64,000 nt of DNA from Phycicoccus flavus (GTDB lineage Bacteria > Actinomycetota > Actinomycetes > Actinomycetales > Dermatophilaceae). Numbering within the stretch: the stretch's first letter is position 1; the number at the start of each line of letters is the position of its first letter. The stretch lies in the NCBI RefSeq assembly GCF_004025965.2, contig NZ_SAYU02000005.1:1-64000 (forward strand). Reading direction: 5' to 3'. Both the position numbers and the translations under genes were made by a program. Shown in pieces: positions 45,946-53,736 of this stretch. Under the pieces are notes generated by a model, which saw only the letters and a program-made list of their open reading frames with translations, was not told the DNA's origin and did not search any database.

Positions 45946-47572
45946 GATCGCCCACCCCCTCCCGCAGCATCGGGGCGACGTCGTCCCGGGCGACCACCAC
46001 CCGGACCACCGTCGGCACGCCCGCCTGCGCGGCCGCGACCGCCTGCGCGAGCCGCGGACGGACCTGGGCGGGGCGCTCGACGACGAGGACGTCCCCGCGG
46101 TCGGCCGGGCCGAGGAGCCCGCCGGCGCGCTCGAAGCGCTGCGGGGACCCGGCGCCCTCGGCCTGCCGGGCGAGCCACCCCATCGCCCCGTCGTCGAGGA
46201 CGACGTAGAGCAGCCGGCGACGCGACGCGAGGATCTCGTCGGCGTCGGGACGCAGGGTCGCGAGGGCCGCGTCCCCGGTGACGCACACGACGAGCGGCTG
46301 CTCGGTCACCGCCGCCCCGGCGGCCGCGGCGACCCCGAAGCCGAGCGTCGTCTGCTCCGACGGGGCGATCGAGCGGGCCCGGTCCGGCAGCGTGAGGTGC
46401 GGGAACGCGTAGCTCCACATGTCGTGCAGCCCGTTCTCGTGGACCACCACCGCGTCCTCGGGCAGCAGGTCCGAGAGGGCGTGCACGACGAGGGCGCCGA
46501 GCGTGCCCTCGTCGCCCCGCGACTCCAGGAGGCGCGCCCGGACCCCGGCGACCCGTGCGGCCCACGCCGTCCGCTCGAGGACCGGGCCCCGTGCGACGAG
46601 CGCGTCCGCCCAGTCGGCGGCGTCGCGCACCAGGTGCGCCCCGGGCAACCGGTGGTGCACGCCGGCGGGGGTGGCGGTGACCTGCAGCCACGCGGACTCC
46701 GTCGGCATGCCCGTCAGCGCGGTCTCCTCGAGCTGGCTGCCGACGGCCACGACGAGGTCGCTGGACGCGACGAGGTCCCGTACGGGACCGGCCATGTACA
46801 GGCCGGCGACGCCGAGGAAGCGCGGGTGGGACTCGGGGACGCAGCCCCGGCCGGACGCGGTGACGAGGACGGCGGCGTCGGTCCGCGCGGCGAGGTCGAG
46901 GACCTGGGGCCGGGAGAGCGAGCGCGCACCGCTGCCGAGCAGCAGGCACGGCCGGCGCGCGGCGGTCAGGAGGTCGAGCGCCCCGTCGAGGCCCACCGGC
47001 ACGCTCCGGCCGTCGGGACCGGCGTCGACGGGGGACGGAGCGGCGTCGGGCACCTCGAGGTAGACGGGTCCCGCGGGTGCCGCGACCGCACGGGCCAAGG
47101 CCTCGCGGAGCATCGACGCCGCGTGTCGCGGGGTCGGCACCCGTGCCGCCCAGCGCGTGACGGGGGCGACGAGCGCGAGCGTCGGGGCGTCCTGGAAGGC
47201 CCGGTCCTGTAGGCGCTCGGTGGCGGTCCCGGCGGCGAGGACGACGACGGGCGCGTGCCCGTGGTCGGCCTCGAGCAGGCCGGGGACGGCGGCGGCGACG
47301 GCCGGTCCTCGTCCGACGAGGACCACCGCCGGGCGCCCGGTGGCGAGGGCGGACCCGGCCGCCATGTGGACCGCCGTCCGCTGGGACCGGCACCACTCGA
47401 CGGTCACGCCGTGGTCCTCCAGGGCCCGTAGCGCCCGCATGTCGTCGTCCGGCAGGCCGAACACGACCCGCACGCCCTGCTCCACGAGGGTGCTCGCCAC
47501 CTGCGTCCACGGGTCATCGGGGGCGGGGGCCGGGAGGACCGGGGGCGCCGCCACCGCGGTCACGGCGCTCAC
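45938..47572 (-). CDS. ThDP-dependent enzyme, divergent acetolactate-synthase-like
   Basis: A 544-residue protein with the three-domain layout of ThDP enzymes such as acetolactate synthase and benzoylformate decarboxylase. The N-terminal pyrimidine domain aligns as SQRTAVHMAAGSALATGRPAV, so the catalytic glutamate (usual HEQxAxHMA) appears to be glutamine. The central domain is PCLLLGSGARSL. The ThDP/metal motif reads VTGDAALATL...LDDGAMGW instead of GDG...NN. A role in decarboxylating a 2-keto acid or carboligating it to an aldehyde is plausible. The lost glutamate makes ordinary mechanism doubtful, though glyoxylate carboligase also lacks it. GTGA overlap with the ketosynthase gene. Confidence 0.82.
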   Translation of the reverse strand: MSAVTAVAAPPVLPAPAPDDPWTQVASTLVEQGVRVVFGLPDDDMRALRALEDHGVTVEWCRSQRTAVHMAAGSALATGRPAVVLVGRGPAVAAAVPGLLEADHGHAPVVVLAAGTATERLQDRAFQDAPTLALVAPVTRWAARVPTPRHAASMLREALARAVAAPAGPVYLEVPDAAPSPVDAGPDGRSVPVGLDGALDLLTAARRPCLLLGSGARSLSRPQVLDLAARTDAAVLVTASGRGCVPESHPRFLGVAGLYMAGPVRDLVASSDLVVAVGSQLEETALTGMPTESAWLQVTATPAGVHHRLPGAHLVRDAADWADALVARGPVLERTAWAARVAGVRARLLESRGDEGTLGALVVHALSDLLPEDAVVVHENGLHDMWSYAFPHLTLPDRARSIAPSEQTTLGFGVAAAAGAAVTEQPLVVCVTGDAALATLRPDADEILASRRRLLYVVLDDGAMGWLARQAEGAGSPQRFERAGGLLGPADRGDVLVVERPAQVRPRLAQAVAAAQAGVPTVVRVVVARDDVAPMLREGVGDRA

Positions 47573-48831
47573 GACGCCACCCCTGCGAGGACGACCGTCG
47601 CGTTGTGGCCGCCGAACCCGAAGGAGTTCGACATGCACAGCTCCGGCGCCGCGGTCCGGGCCACGTGGGGGACCAGGTCGAACTCGGGGAACTCCGGGTC
47701 GTCCAGGTTGATCGTCGGCGGCAGCATCCGGTCCCGCATGGCCTGGATGCAGAAGATCGCCTCCAGGGCGCCGGCGGCACCGATGAGGTGGCCGGTCGTC
47801 GACTTCGTCGAGCTGATCGGCACCCGGTGCGCGTGCTCCCCGAACACGGCGGCGATGGCGGCCAGCTCGGTCGCGTCGTTGTACGGGGTGCTCGTTCCGT
47901 GGGCGTTGACGTACCCGACGTCCGCGGGCGTGCAGCCGGCGTCGGCGAGCGCCTGCCGCATCGCGAGCTGTGCCCCGACGCCCTCCGGGTGGGGGGCGGT
48001 CGCGTGGTGGGCGTCCGAGGAGCAGCCGTAGCCCCGGACCTCGGCCAGCACCCGGGCGCCGCGGTCGCGGGCGGATGCCTCGGACTCCAGGAGCAGGGCC
48101 GCCGCCCCGGCGGACATGACGAACCCGCTGCGGGACCGGTCGAACGGACGCGAGCCGCGCTCGGGGGCGTCGTTGGAGTCGGTCGCGAGGGCCCGGATGT
48201 TGGCCGTCGCGGCGATGTCCTGGACGTTGAGGGAGTGCTCGGCGGTGACGACGAGGACGGCGTCGGCGTAGCCGTGGCGCACCATCCGCATGCCCTCGCC
48301 GACGCCGACCGTGCCGCTGGCGCAGGCCGCCGCGACGGCGTGGCTCGGGCCCTGGGCGTGCCACTCGACGCTGAGGTAGGAGCTGAGGCTGTCGTGCGCG
48401 CCGTAGACGGCACCGTTCGCCGACACGCCCCGCGGCCCCTTCGCCCCGAGCGACCGGGTGCCGAGATGGGTGACCTCGGTGGGCCCGTAGCCGCTGGCGG
48501 CCAGGACGGAGAACCGGTCGGACCGGAAGGGCGGCGCGCCCTCGTCGGTGACGTGGGCGGACATGGCCTCGCGGGCCGCGGCGACGCCGAGCTGCGCGTA
48601 GCGGCTCAACCGGCGCTGGTCGGGCCGGGACAGGTGCGCGGAGGGGTCGAACCCCGTCACCTCGCCGCCGATCGTCACCGTCAGCCCGTCCAGCTCGACG
48701 TCGGTGAGGGTCGCGATGCCGCTGCGCCCGGACGACGTGGCCGCCCACGCGCTCTCGGCGTCGAGGCCGTTGGGGGCGACCGCCCCGATGCCGGTGACGA
48801 CGACCCGCGCCGGCTCGTGGTGTGTCCTCAT
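47569..48831 (-). CDS. Beta-ketoacyl-ACP synthase (FabF-like)
   Basis: A 420-residue thiolase-fold ketosynthase. The Cys-His-His triad is intact: Cys170 in AVAAACASGTVGV, His311 in VNAHGTSTPYND and His348 in KSTTGHLIGAAG. It performs decarboxylative Claisen condensation on carrier-bound acyl chains. No acyl carrier protein, ketoreductase, dehydratase or chain-length factor is encoded nearby, so it must borrow a carrier or act in an unusual way. ATG start one base after the preceding stop; its own stop overlaps the ThDP gene. Part of the putative acyl-tail module. Confidence 0.92.
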   Translation of the reverse strand: MRTHHEPARVVVTGIGAVAPNGLDAESAWAATSSGRSGIATLTDVELDGLTVTIGGEVTGFDPSAHLSRPDQRRLSRYAQLGVAAAREAMSAHVTDEGAPPFRSDRFSVLAASGYGPTEVTHLGTRSLGAKGPRGVSANGAVYGAHDSLSSYLSVEWHAQGPSHAVAAACASGTVGVGEGMRMVRHGYADAVLVVTAEHSLNVQDIAATANIRALATDSNDAPERGSRPFDRSRSGFVMSAGAAALLLESEASARDRGARVLAEVRGYGCSSDAHHATAPHPEGVGAQLAMRQALADAGCTPADVGYVNAHGTSTPYNDATELAAIAAVFGEHAHRVPISSTKSTTGHLIGAAGALEAIFCIQAMRDRMLPPTINLDDPEFPEFDLVPHVARTAAPELCMSNSFGFGGHNATVVLAGVAS

Positions 48832-48832
48832 G

Positions 48833-51505
48833 TCAGGCGTCCCCGATCGTCGAGCCGAACCGCACGGCGGTCTGCGTGATGTTGACGGGCCCGAGCACCC
48901 GTCCGCCCCGGTGGGCGACGAACCCGGACTCCACCCCGTGTCCGCCGAAGGGCTCGTACGGCGTCGCCGCGTCGGCGAGGCTCTGGTCCATGGCGACCAT
49001 GTAGTGGTCGCAGAGGGTGCGGGCGGCGGTCTCCTCGACGGCGTACAGGGAGACCCCGAACCCGTTCTCCAGGTAGTACCGCGTGCGGAGCAGGTCGAGG
49101 ACCTCGCCGACCGAGCCGAAGCCGGCCATCGTGACGATCGGGGCGAAGTGCTCCACCGGCGCCGCCCGGCCCACGTCGTCCGTGCGCAGGACCGCGGGCG
49201 AGAAGGTCCGGCCGCGGTAGTCGACCTCGCCGCCGCTGACGATCGCCTCGGCGTGGGTGGTCAGGTGGCCCAGGGCGTGCAGCAGCGTCTCGTCCTTGAG
49301 CAGCGGGGCGAGGGCGCCGTCGTTCGCCCGGACGTACTCCGCGGCGGCCTCGACGACGAGGGGCACGAGCGTGTCGACCACGTCGTCGTGGGCGAGCACC
49401 AGGTCGGGGGCGAGGCAGTCCTGCCCGCCGTTGAACAGCCGCGAGATGACGATGTCCTTGGCCGCGGCCCGCAGGTCGGCCCCGCGGTTCACGACGATGG
49501 GGTTGACGCCCCGCCCGAAGAACAGCAGGACGTGCCGCTCGCCGAGCGCCTGCAGGATCTCCTCGGCGTTGGAGCGGCGACCCGTGAACAGCACGAGCGA
49601 CGGCCGGCTCGCCACGGTCTCGACGAAGGCCGCCTGGGTCGAGGTGTCGAGGGCGACGGGGCAGGGTGCCGCAGCGCCGAGCAGCTCGACGACCCGGGCC
49701 ATGACCGTCTCCGTGCCGCGGGCGGGACGCAGGCGTACCTCGCTCGCCCACAGGGACGGCACCAGGCAGTAGATGGCGAACGACTCCAACAGGGCGTTGC
49801 GCGGGAAGAACACGTCGACCGGCACGCGGGGCGGTCGGGTGTAGAGCCCGAGCTCCCCGTCGGCGTGGTTGAGCACGTTGACCAGGGACCAGTAGTCGCG
49901 GTGCGCCGTGGCCCGGTCGCTCGTCTCCTCGATCAGGGCGATGAGCTCCTGGCGGTTCTCGCGGACCGTGGCCCGCAGGCGGCCGGCGGGGGAGTCCGCG
50001 CGGCACTGGAGCGGGCCCTGGGCCTCGCCGAGTCCCTCGGCCAGGGCCCGCAGGCGGGCCCGGCTCACCTTGCCGCTGGAGTCCACCGGCAGGGTCCCGA
50101 GGACGCGGAGGTGGTCCGGCCGCTGGTCCTCGGCCAGCAGCCCGGCGACCCGGCGTCGCCAGACCTCGCGGGGCCGGTGGAGCGGGTCCTGGACGAACAG
50201 CCAGTAGCGGGCGGTCTCGCCGCTCTCGTCGGGCACGGCCACGGCCTCGACACCCTCGGCCGTCAGGGCCGCCTCGACCCAGGCGAGGGAGACGAGGCTG
50301 CCGCCCCGGCTGATCATCCCGCGGCGCCCGAGCACGACGAGCCCGTCGGCGGTCAGGCGGCCGACGTCCCCGGTGTCGAACCACGCCTGCGGGTCCGCCT
50401 CGACCGGGGGCCGCCCGTCGGTCCGTCCGACGAGCACGCGACCCAGCCGGCCGTCGGCGCAGGGCACCCCCGCGTCGTCGAGGACGGCGAGCCGGTAGGG
50501 CTCGACCGGGGTGAGCGCCCCGCGCCCCGGCGTCGACGCGAACGCCACGTTGCCCAGCTGGGTCAGACCGTAGCCGTCGGTCAGCGGCCGGTGGAGCCGC
50601 GCACGGGCGTCGTCCTGGAGGCGCGGTGACAGACCCTCGCCGCCGACCCCGAACAGGCGCACGGCGTCCAGCCGGGCGGTGCCCGCCGGCCGTTTGTCGA
50701 GCTCGTCGAGCAGGGCCCGGTACAGGACGGGCGTCGCGTCCAGGCAGGTGACCCCGTGCCGCTCGACGGTCCGCAGGACCTCGCCCAGCCGGGTGCGGGA
50801 GCAGGTGACGAGCCCGGCCCCGACGACGGCGGCGACGAGCACCGCGGAGGAGCCGTACTGCCCGGCGAGGGGGAGCAGCGGGAGCAGGGTGTCGTCGTCG
50901 TGGTAGCCCAGCGCCGCCGCGGTGGCCCGGGCGTTCTCGAGGAGGCTCGTCCCCGACTTCCACACCAGGGTGGGCTCGCCGGTCGTCGTGCCGGAGCTGA
51001 AGATCCCGAGGGCCCGGGACCGGGCGAACCACGCGCCGAGGTCGACGTCGGCGTCCGTCCGCTCCGTCCGGGCCGCCCACTGTGCCGGGTGCGGCCCCGA
51101 TCCCTCCAGCGGCCCGAAGACCGCCCGCAGGTCGTGTGCGGTGCCGCCGGGGGCCGCCCGCAGCGTGACCCGGACCGCGTCCTGGGGGACCGTGCCCGGG
51201 TGGGCCAGGCGCAGGCGGGCCAGGTCGTCGACGAGGACGACGCCGGCGCCGACGGAGGCCGCGGCCAGCAGGGTCACGATGCCGCGGCCGGTGTCGTCGA
51301 CCTCCAGGACGACCGTGCCGGAGGCGTCGACGCCGAGCTCCGCGAGGGCCGCGGCGGTGATCGCCACGGCATGCCGCAGCGCGTCGCCCTCGAGCGTCGT
51401 GCCGTGCCACGCGACCGAGCGGGGCAGGTGCCGCTTGTTCGGTCCGTCGCCGCGCGCCGGCCCCTCGACCGGCAGCCGCACCGGCCTCGTGGTGGTCGTC
51501 GTCAT
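48833..51505 (-). CDS. Adenylation (AMP-ligase) domain fused to an aldehyde dehydrogenase
   Basis: An 890-residue fusion. The N-terminal ANL adenylation domain has the P-loop SSGTTTGEPTLVWKSG near residues 170-185, DGYGLTQLGN, WFDTGDVGRL and the C-terminal Lys479 in VDSSGKVSR. After about residue 540 comes an aldehyde dehydrogenase superfamily domain with catalytic Cys697 in NGGQDCLAP. Its usual general-base ELGG segment reads FGRGVNP and lacks glutamate, as in acyl-reducing members. No carrier domain lies between. Possible reaction: activation of an acid as acyl-AMP or acyl-CoA and reduction to an aldehyde. First gene of the operon; ATG start. Confidence 0.88.
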   Translation of the reverse strand: MTTTTTRPVRLPVEGPARGDGPNKRHLPRSVAWHGTTLEGDALRHAVAITAAALAELGVDASGTVVLEVDDTGRGIVTLLAAASVGAGVVLVDDLARLRLAHPGTVPQDAVRVTLRAAPGGTAHDLRAVFGPLEGSGPHPAQWAARTERTDADVDLGAWFARSRALGIFSSGTTTGEPTLVWKSGTSLLENARATAAALGYHDDDTLLPLLPLAGQYGSSAVLVAAVVGAGLVTCSRTRLGEVLRTVERHGVTCLDATPVLYRALLDELDKRPAGTARLDAVRLFGVGGEGLSPRLQDDARARLHRPLTDGYGLTQLGNVAFASTPGRGALTPVEPYRLAVLDDAGVPCADGRLGRVLVGRTDGRPPVEADPQAWFDTGDVGRLTADGLVVLGRRGMISRGGSLVSLAWVEAALTAEGVEAVAVPDESGETARYWLFVQDPLHRPREVWRRRVAGLLAEDQRPDHLRVLGTLPVDSSGKVSRARLRALAEGLGEAQGPLQCRADSPAGRLRATVRENRQELIALIEETSDRATAHRDYWSLVNVLNHADGELGLYTRPPRVPVDVFFPRNALLESFAIYCLVPSLWASEVRLRPARGTETVMARVVELLGAAAPCPVALDTSTQAAFVETVASRPSLVLFTGRRSNAEEILQALGERHVLLFFGRGVNPIVVNRGADLRAAAKDIVISRLFNGGQDCLAPDLVLAHDDVVDTLVPLVVEAAAEYVRANDGALAPLLKDETLLHALGHLTTHAEAIVSGGEVDYRGRTFSPAVLRTDDVGRAAPVEHFAPIVTMAGFGSVGEVLDLLRTRYYLENGFGVSLYAVEETAARTLCDHYMVAMDQSLADAATPYEPFGGHGVESGFVAHRGGRVLGPVNITQTAVRFGSTIGDA

Positions 51506-51574
51506 GGCGTGGTCCCCCTTGCTGGTCTCGTCTCCCGGGTGGGTGCTGCGACCCCTCGTCCCCGGCTGTTCTCG

Positions 51575-51636
51575 ACACTAGGAAGGCCGGACCGGCCGCT
51601 CCATCCGTCCTTGGTCGCAGCCCTACGACTTTGGTC
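51575..51636 (-). promoter_or_regulatory. Operon promoter with candidate response-regulator boxes
   Basis: On the minus strand TAGTGT (51575-51580) is a likely -10, 70 bp before the adenylation-ALDH start. Upstream of its -35 region the plus strand reads GACTTTGGTC (51627-51636) and CCTTGGTC (51609-51616), a TTGGTC direct repeat about 20 bp apart. ACTTTGGT recurs upstream of the histidine kinase gene, which points to the cluster's NarL-type regulator. Confidence 0.55.
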
Positions 51637-52384
51637 AGACGCCACCGAACAGCTCCATCACCGCGGGCAGGTTGCGACCCATGAGGACGACCCCGACGAT
51701 GCCGAGGATCCAGCCGAGGGCCTCGCCGCCGTGCGCGGCGAACCAGCGGTCCAGCCGGCGCAGCAGGGGGTCCAGGAGGGGGGCCGCCACGCGGCGGGCG
51801 ACCACGAGGACCACCGCCGGCAGCACCATGACGACGCAGTAGCCGGCCAGCACGAGCGCCTTGACGGCGAACGGCCGGTCGGTGCCGGTCAGCAGGCCGA
51901 TGGCCGCGAGGTAGGGCAGCATCGTGCCGACCTCGACGAGCCCGACCGCCAGGGCCAGTCCCACGAGCGCGCGAGGCCTCGAGGCCCGGCCGGTGTCGTC
52001 GGCCCCGGCGGCCGCGGCCCGCCAGCGTCGGAGCCGCGGGTTGCCGCCGCCGGGACGCGTCGAACCGCCCGGCGGGTGGACGACGAAGCTCGCGCCGAGC
52101 AGGGCCGCACCAGCGAGGAACAGGACCCGCATGGCCGGCGGGCTCTGCCAGTCGACGTCCAGGGTCGCCACGAGGGCGTCCGCGCCGGCCAGCAGGACCA
52201 GCCCGACCCCGACGTAGAAGAGCGCCAGGGCGGCCAGGTACGTGAGGATCCGCCCCGGCCGTGGCCGGCCCGGCGCCAGCAGCAGCCAGACCGGGACGGC
52301 GAGGGTGCCGACGCTCAAGGAGTCCACGAGCGCCAGCGCGACCAGCGCCGGACCGAGGGCGAGAAGCGTGGAGGCACCGTCCAT
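51635..52384 (-). CDS. GAP-family membrane protein
   Basis: A 249-residue membrane protein with six hydrophobic segments, matching the GAP/Sap family related to LysE-type exporters. It starts LLALGPALVALALVDSLSVGTLAVPVWLLLAPGRP and ends WILGIVGVVLMGRNLP. In mycobacteria members help move glycolipids to the cell surface. The ATG at 52384 is chosen over longer frames. It is divergent from the histidine kinase gene and upstream of the biosynthetic operon on the same strand. Export of a lipidated product is a reasonable guess. Confidence 0.78.
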   Translation of the reverse strand: MDGASTLLALGPALVALALVDSLSVGTLAVPVWLLLAPGRPRPGRILTYLAALALFYVGVGLVLLAGADALVATLDVDWQSPPAMRVLFLAGAALLGASFVVHPPGGSTRPGGGNPRLRRWRAAAAGADDTGRASRPRALVGLALAVGLVEVGTMLPYLAAIGLLTGTDRPFAVKALVLAGYCVVMVLPAVVLVVARRVAAPLLDPLLRRLDRWFAAHGGEALGWILGIVGVVLMGRNLPAVMELFGGV

Positions 52385-52443
52385 GCGGGCAGCCTCACCC
52401 GGGCCGCCGTGCCCGTCGTCCGCCGAAGGACCGGCGACGGAGT

Positions 52444-52487
52444 ACCACTTTGGTGTGATGGCCCGCACGCACCGGGGCACCTACGGT
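52444..52487. promoter_or_regulatory. Divergent control region with ACCACTTTGGT box
   Basis: ACCACTTTGGT (52444-52454) shares ACTTTGGT with 51628-51635. TACGGT (52482-52487) is a -10 candidate placed 7 bp before the kinase ATG at 52495, implying a leaderless message with the box near -45. The GAP gene starts at 52384 on the other strand, so one site could serve both. Confidence 0.5.
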
Positions 52488-52494
52488 GGACACC

Positions 52495-53736
52495 ATGCCG
52501 TCCCTGCGCGACCTCGTGAGCGGACCCCGTCCGCCCCGCCGCGCCCCGACCCGTCGGTCCGACGCCGTCATCGCGCTGTCGCTCTTCGCCGTCGGGCTGA
52601 CGATCCTCTCCTCGGGCATCGGCCCGTTCGCGGAGATCCCGGCGCTGGTCCCGGCGACCACCCCGATGTGGCATCTCGTGCCGCTGGCCGTGGGCTGCGC
52701 CGGCGTCACGGTGCAGTCGCGCACGCCGGTGGTCGCGTTCGTCCTCGCGACCGTCGCGCTGGTCGCGGACGTCGTCATCGGCCTGCACATGGCCGTGCTC
52801 GGCGTGTGGGTGAACGCGGTGTACGCCGCGGGACGGCACCTGTCCCTGAGCGCCCGGGGTGCGGTGCGGTGGGTCGTCGGCCTGGTCTGCGCCGCGGTGG
52901 CGGCCTGGGTCCTGGCCTCCGGGCGCGGCGCCGGGGACGCCGTCCTCGGGACCCTCCAGGTGGGGGTCTTCGCGGCCCTGGCGCTGTGGCTGAGCGGGGA
53001 CGCCCGCAGCGGCGACGACCGCGCCGAGCGGGAGCGTCGCCGGTCCGCGGACGAGCGGCGGCGTGCCGTCGCGGAGCAGGCCGAGGTGCTGCAGCACGAA
53101 CGGGCGCGCCTGGCGGCCCAGTTCCACGACACCATCTCCTCGAACCTGTCCTCGATCGCCCTCTTCACGACGGCCGCCCTCGACCGCGACCCCGACACCG
53201 ACCGCGACCGGTCCGTGCTGCACGAGGCCCGGCGGGCGGCCCTGGACGGCCTCACCGACATGCGCGCTCTCATCGACGTGCTCCGCAGCTACGACGTCGA
53301 CGTCGACGACGCCCGCGACGTCGAGCAGCCCAGCCTCGAGGAGATCGTCGCCGGGCTCGAGCCGGCCGGGCTCGAGGTCGACGCCGACCTGGCCACGGTC
53401 GAGCTCGGGCCCGCGCAGGAGCAGGCCCTGGCCCAGGTCGTCAAGGAGTCACTGACCAACGCCCTCAAGCACGGTGACGGCCGCGCGACGGTGCGGCTCG
53501 TGTCCACCGGGACGGGGGTCCGGCTCACCGTGAGCAACGGCCTCGCGGCCTGCGCGGACGGTGACCGCCGGCCGCCGGTCATCGCCGGCGGCATCGGCCT
53601 GGGGTCGATGGCGGCGCGGGTGTCGGCGGTCGGTGGCCGGTTCCGGTCGGGAGAGACCGAGACCGGGCAGGAGCGCCGCTGGAGCGTCGACGCCGAGATC
53701 CCGCGGGTGCCCTCCCGCGACGGGGGACCGAGGTGA
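52495..53736 (+). CDS. NarL-type sensor histidine kinase
   Basis: A 413-residue kinase. About five hydrophobic segments (residues 20-165) form the sensor, with no large external domain. A coiled linker leads to the HisKA_3 dimerisation helix with phospho-acceptor His211 in AAQFHDTISSNLSSIALFT. The ATPase domain has the N-box VVKESLTNALKHGDG and G-box GGIGLGSMAARV. Start taken at ATG 52495 because of the leaderless -10; a GTG 9 bp upstream is an alternative. The response regulator gene overlaps its stop. A signal sensed in the membrane, perhaps the product itself, is plausible. Confidence 0.9.
   Translation: MPSLRDLVSGPRPPRRAPTRRSDAVIALSLFAVGLTILSSGIGPFAEIPALVPATTPMWHLVPLAVGCAGVTVQSRTPVVAFVLATVALVADVVIGLHMAVLGVWVNAVYAAGRHLSLSARGAVRWVVGLVCAAVAAWVLASGRGAGDAVLGTLQVGVFAALALWLSGDARSGDDRAERERRRSADERRRAVAEQAEVLQHERARLAAQFHDTISSNLSSIALFTTAALDRDPDTDRDRSVLHEARRAALDGLTDMRALIDVLRSYDVDVDDARDVEQPSLEEIVAGLEPAGLEVDADLATVELGPAQEQALAQVVKESLTNALKHGDGRATVRLVSTGTGVRLTVSNGLAACADGDRRPPVIAGGIGLGSMAARVSAVGGRFRSGETETGQERRWSVDAEIPRVPSRDGGPR

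Noticed and set aside
47569-48831. Type II PKS minimal set
   Set aside because: Only one ketosynthase is present; there is no chain-length factor or ACP next to it.
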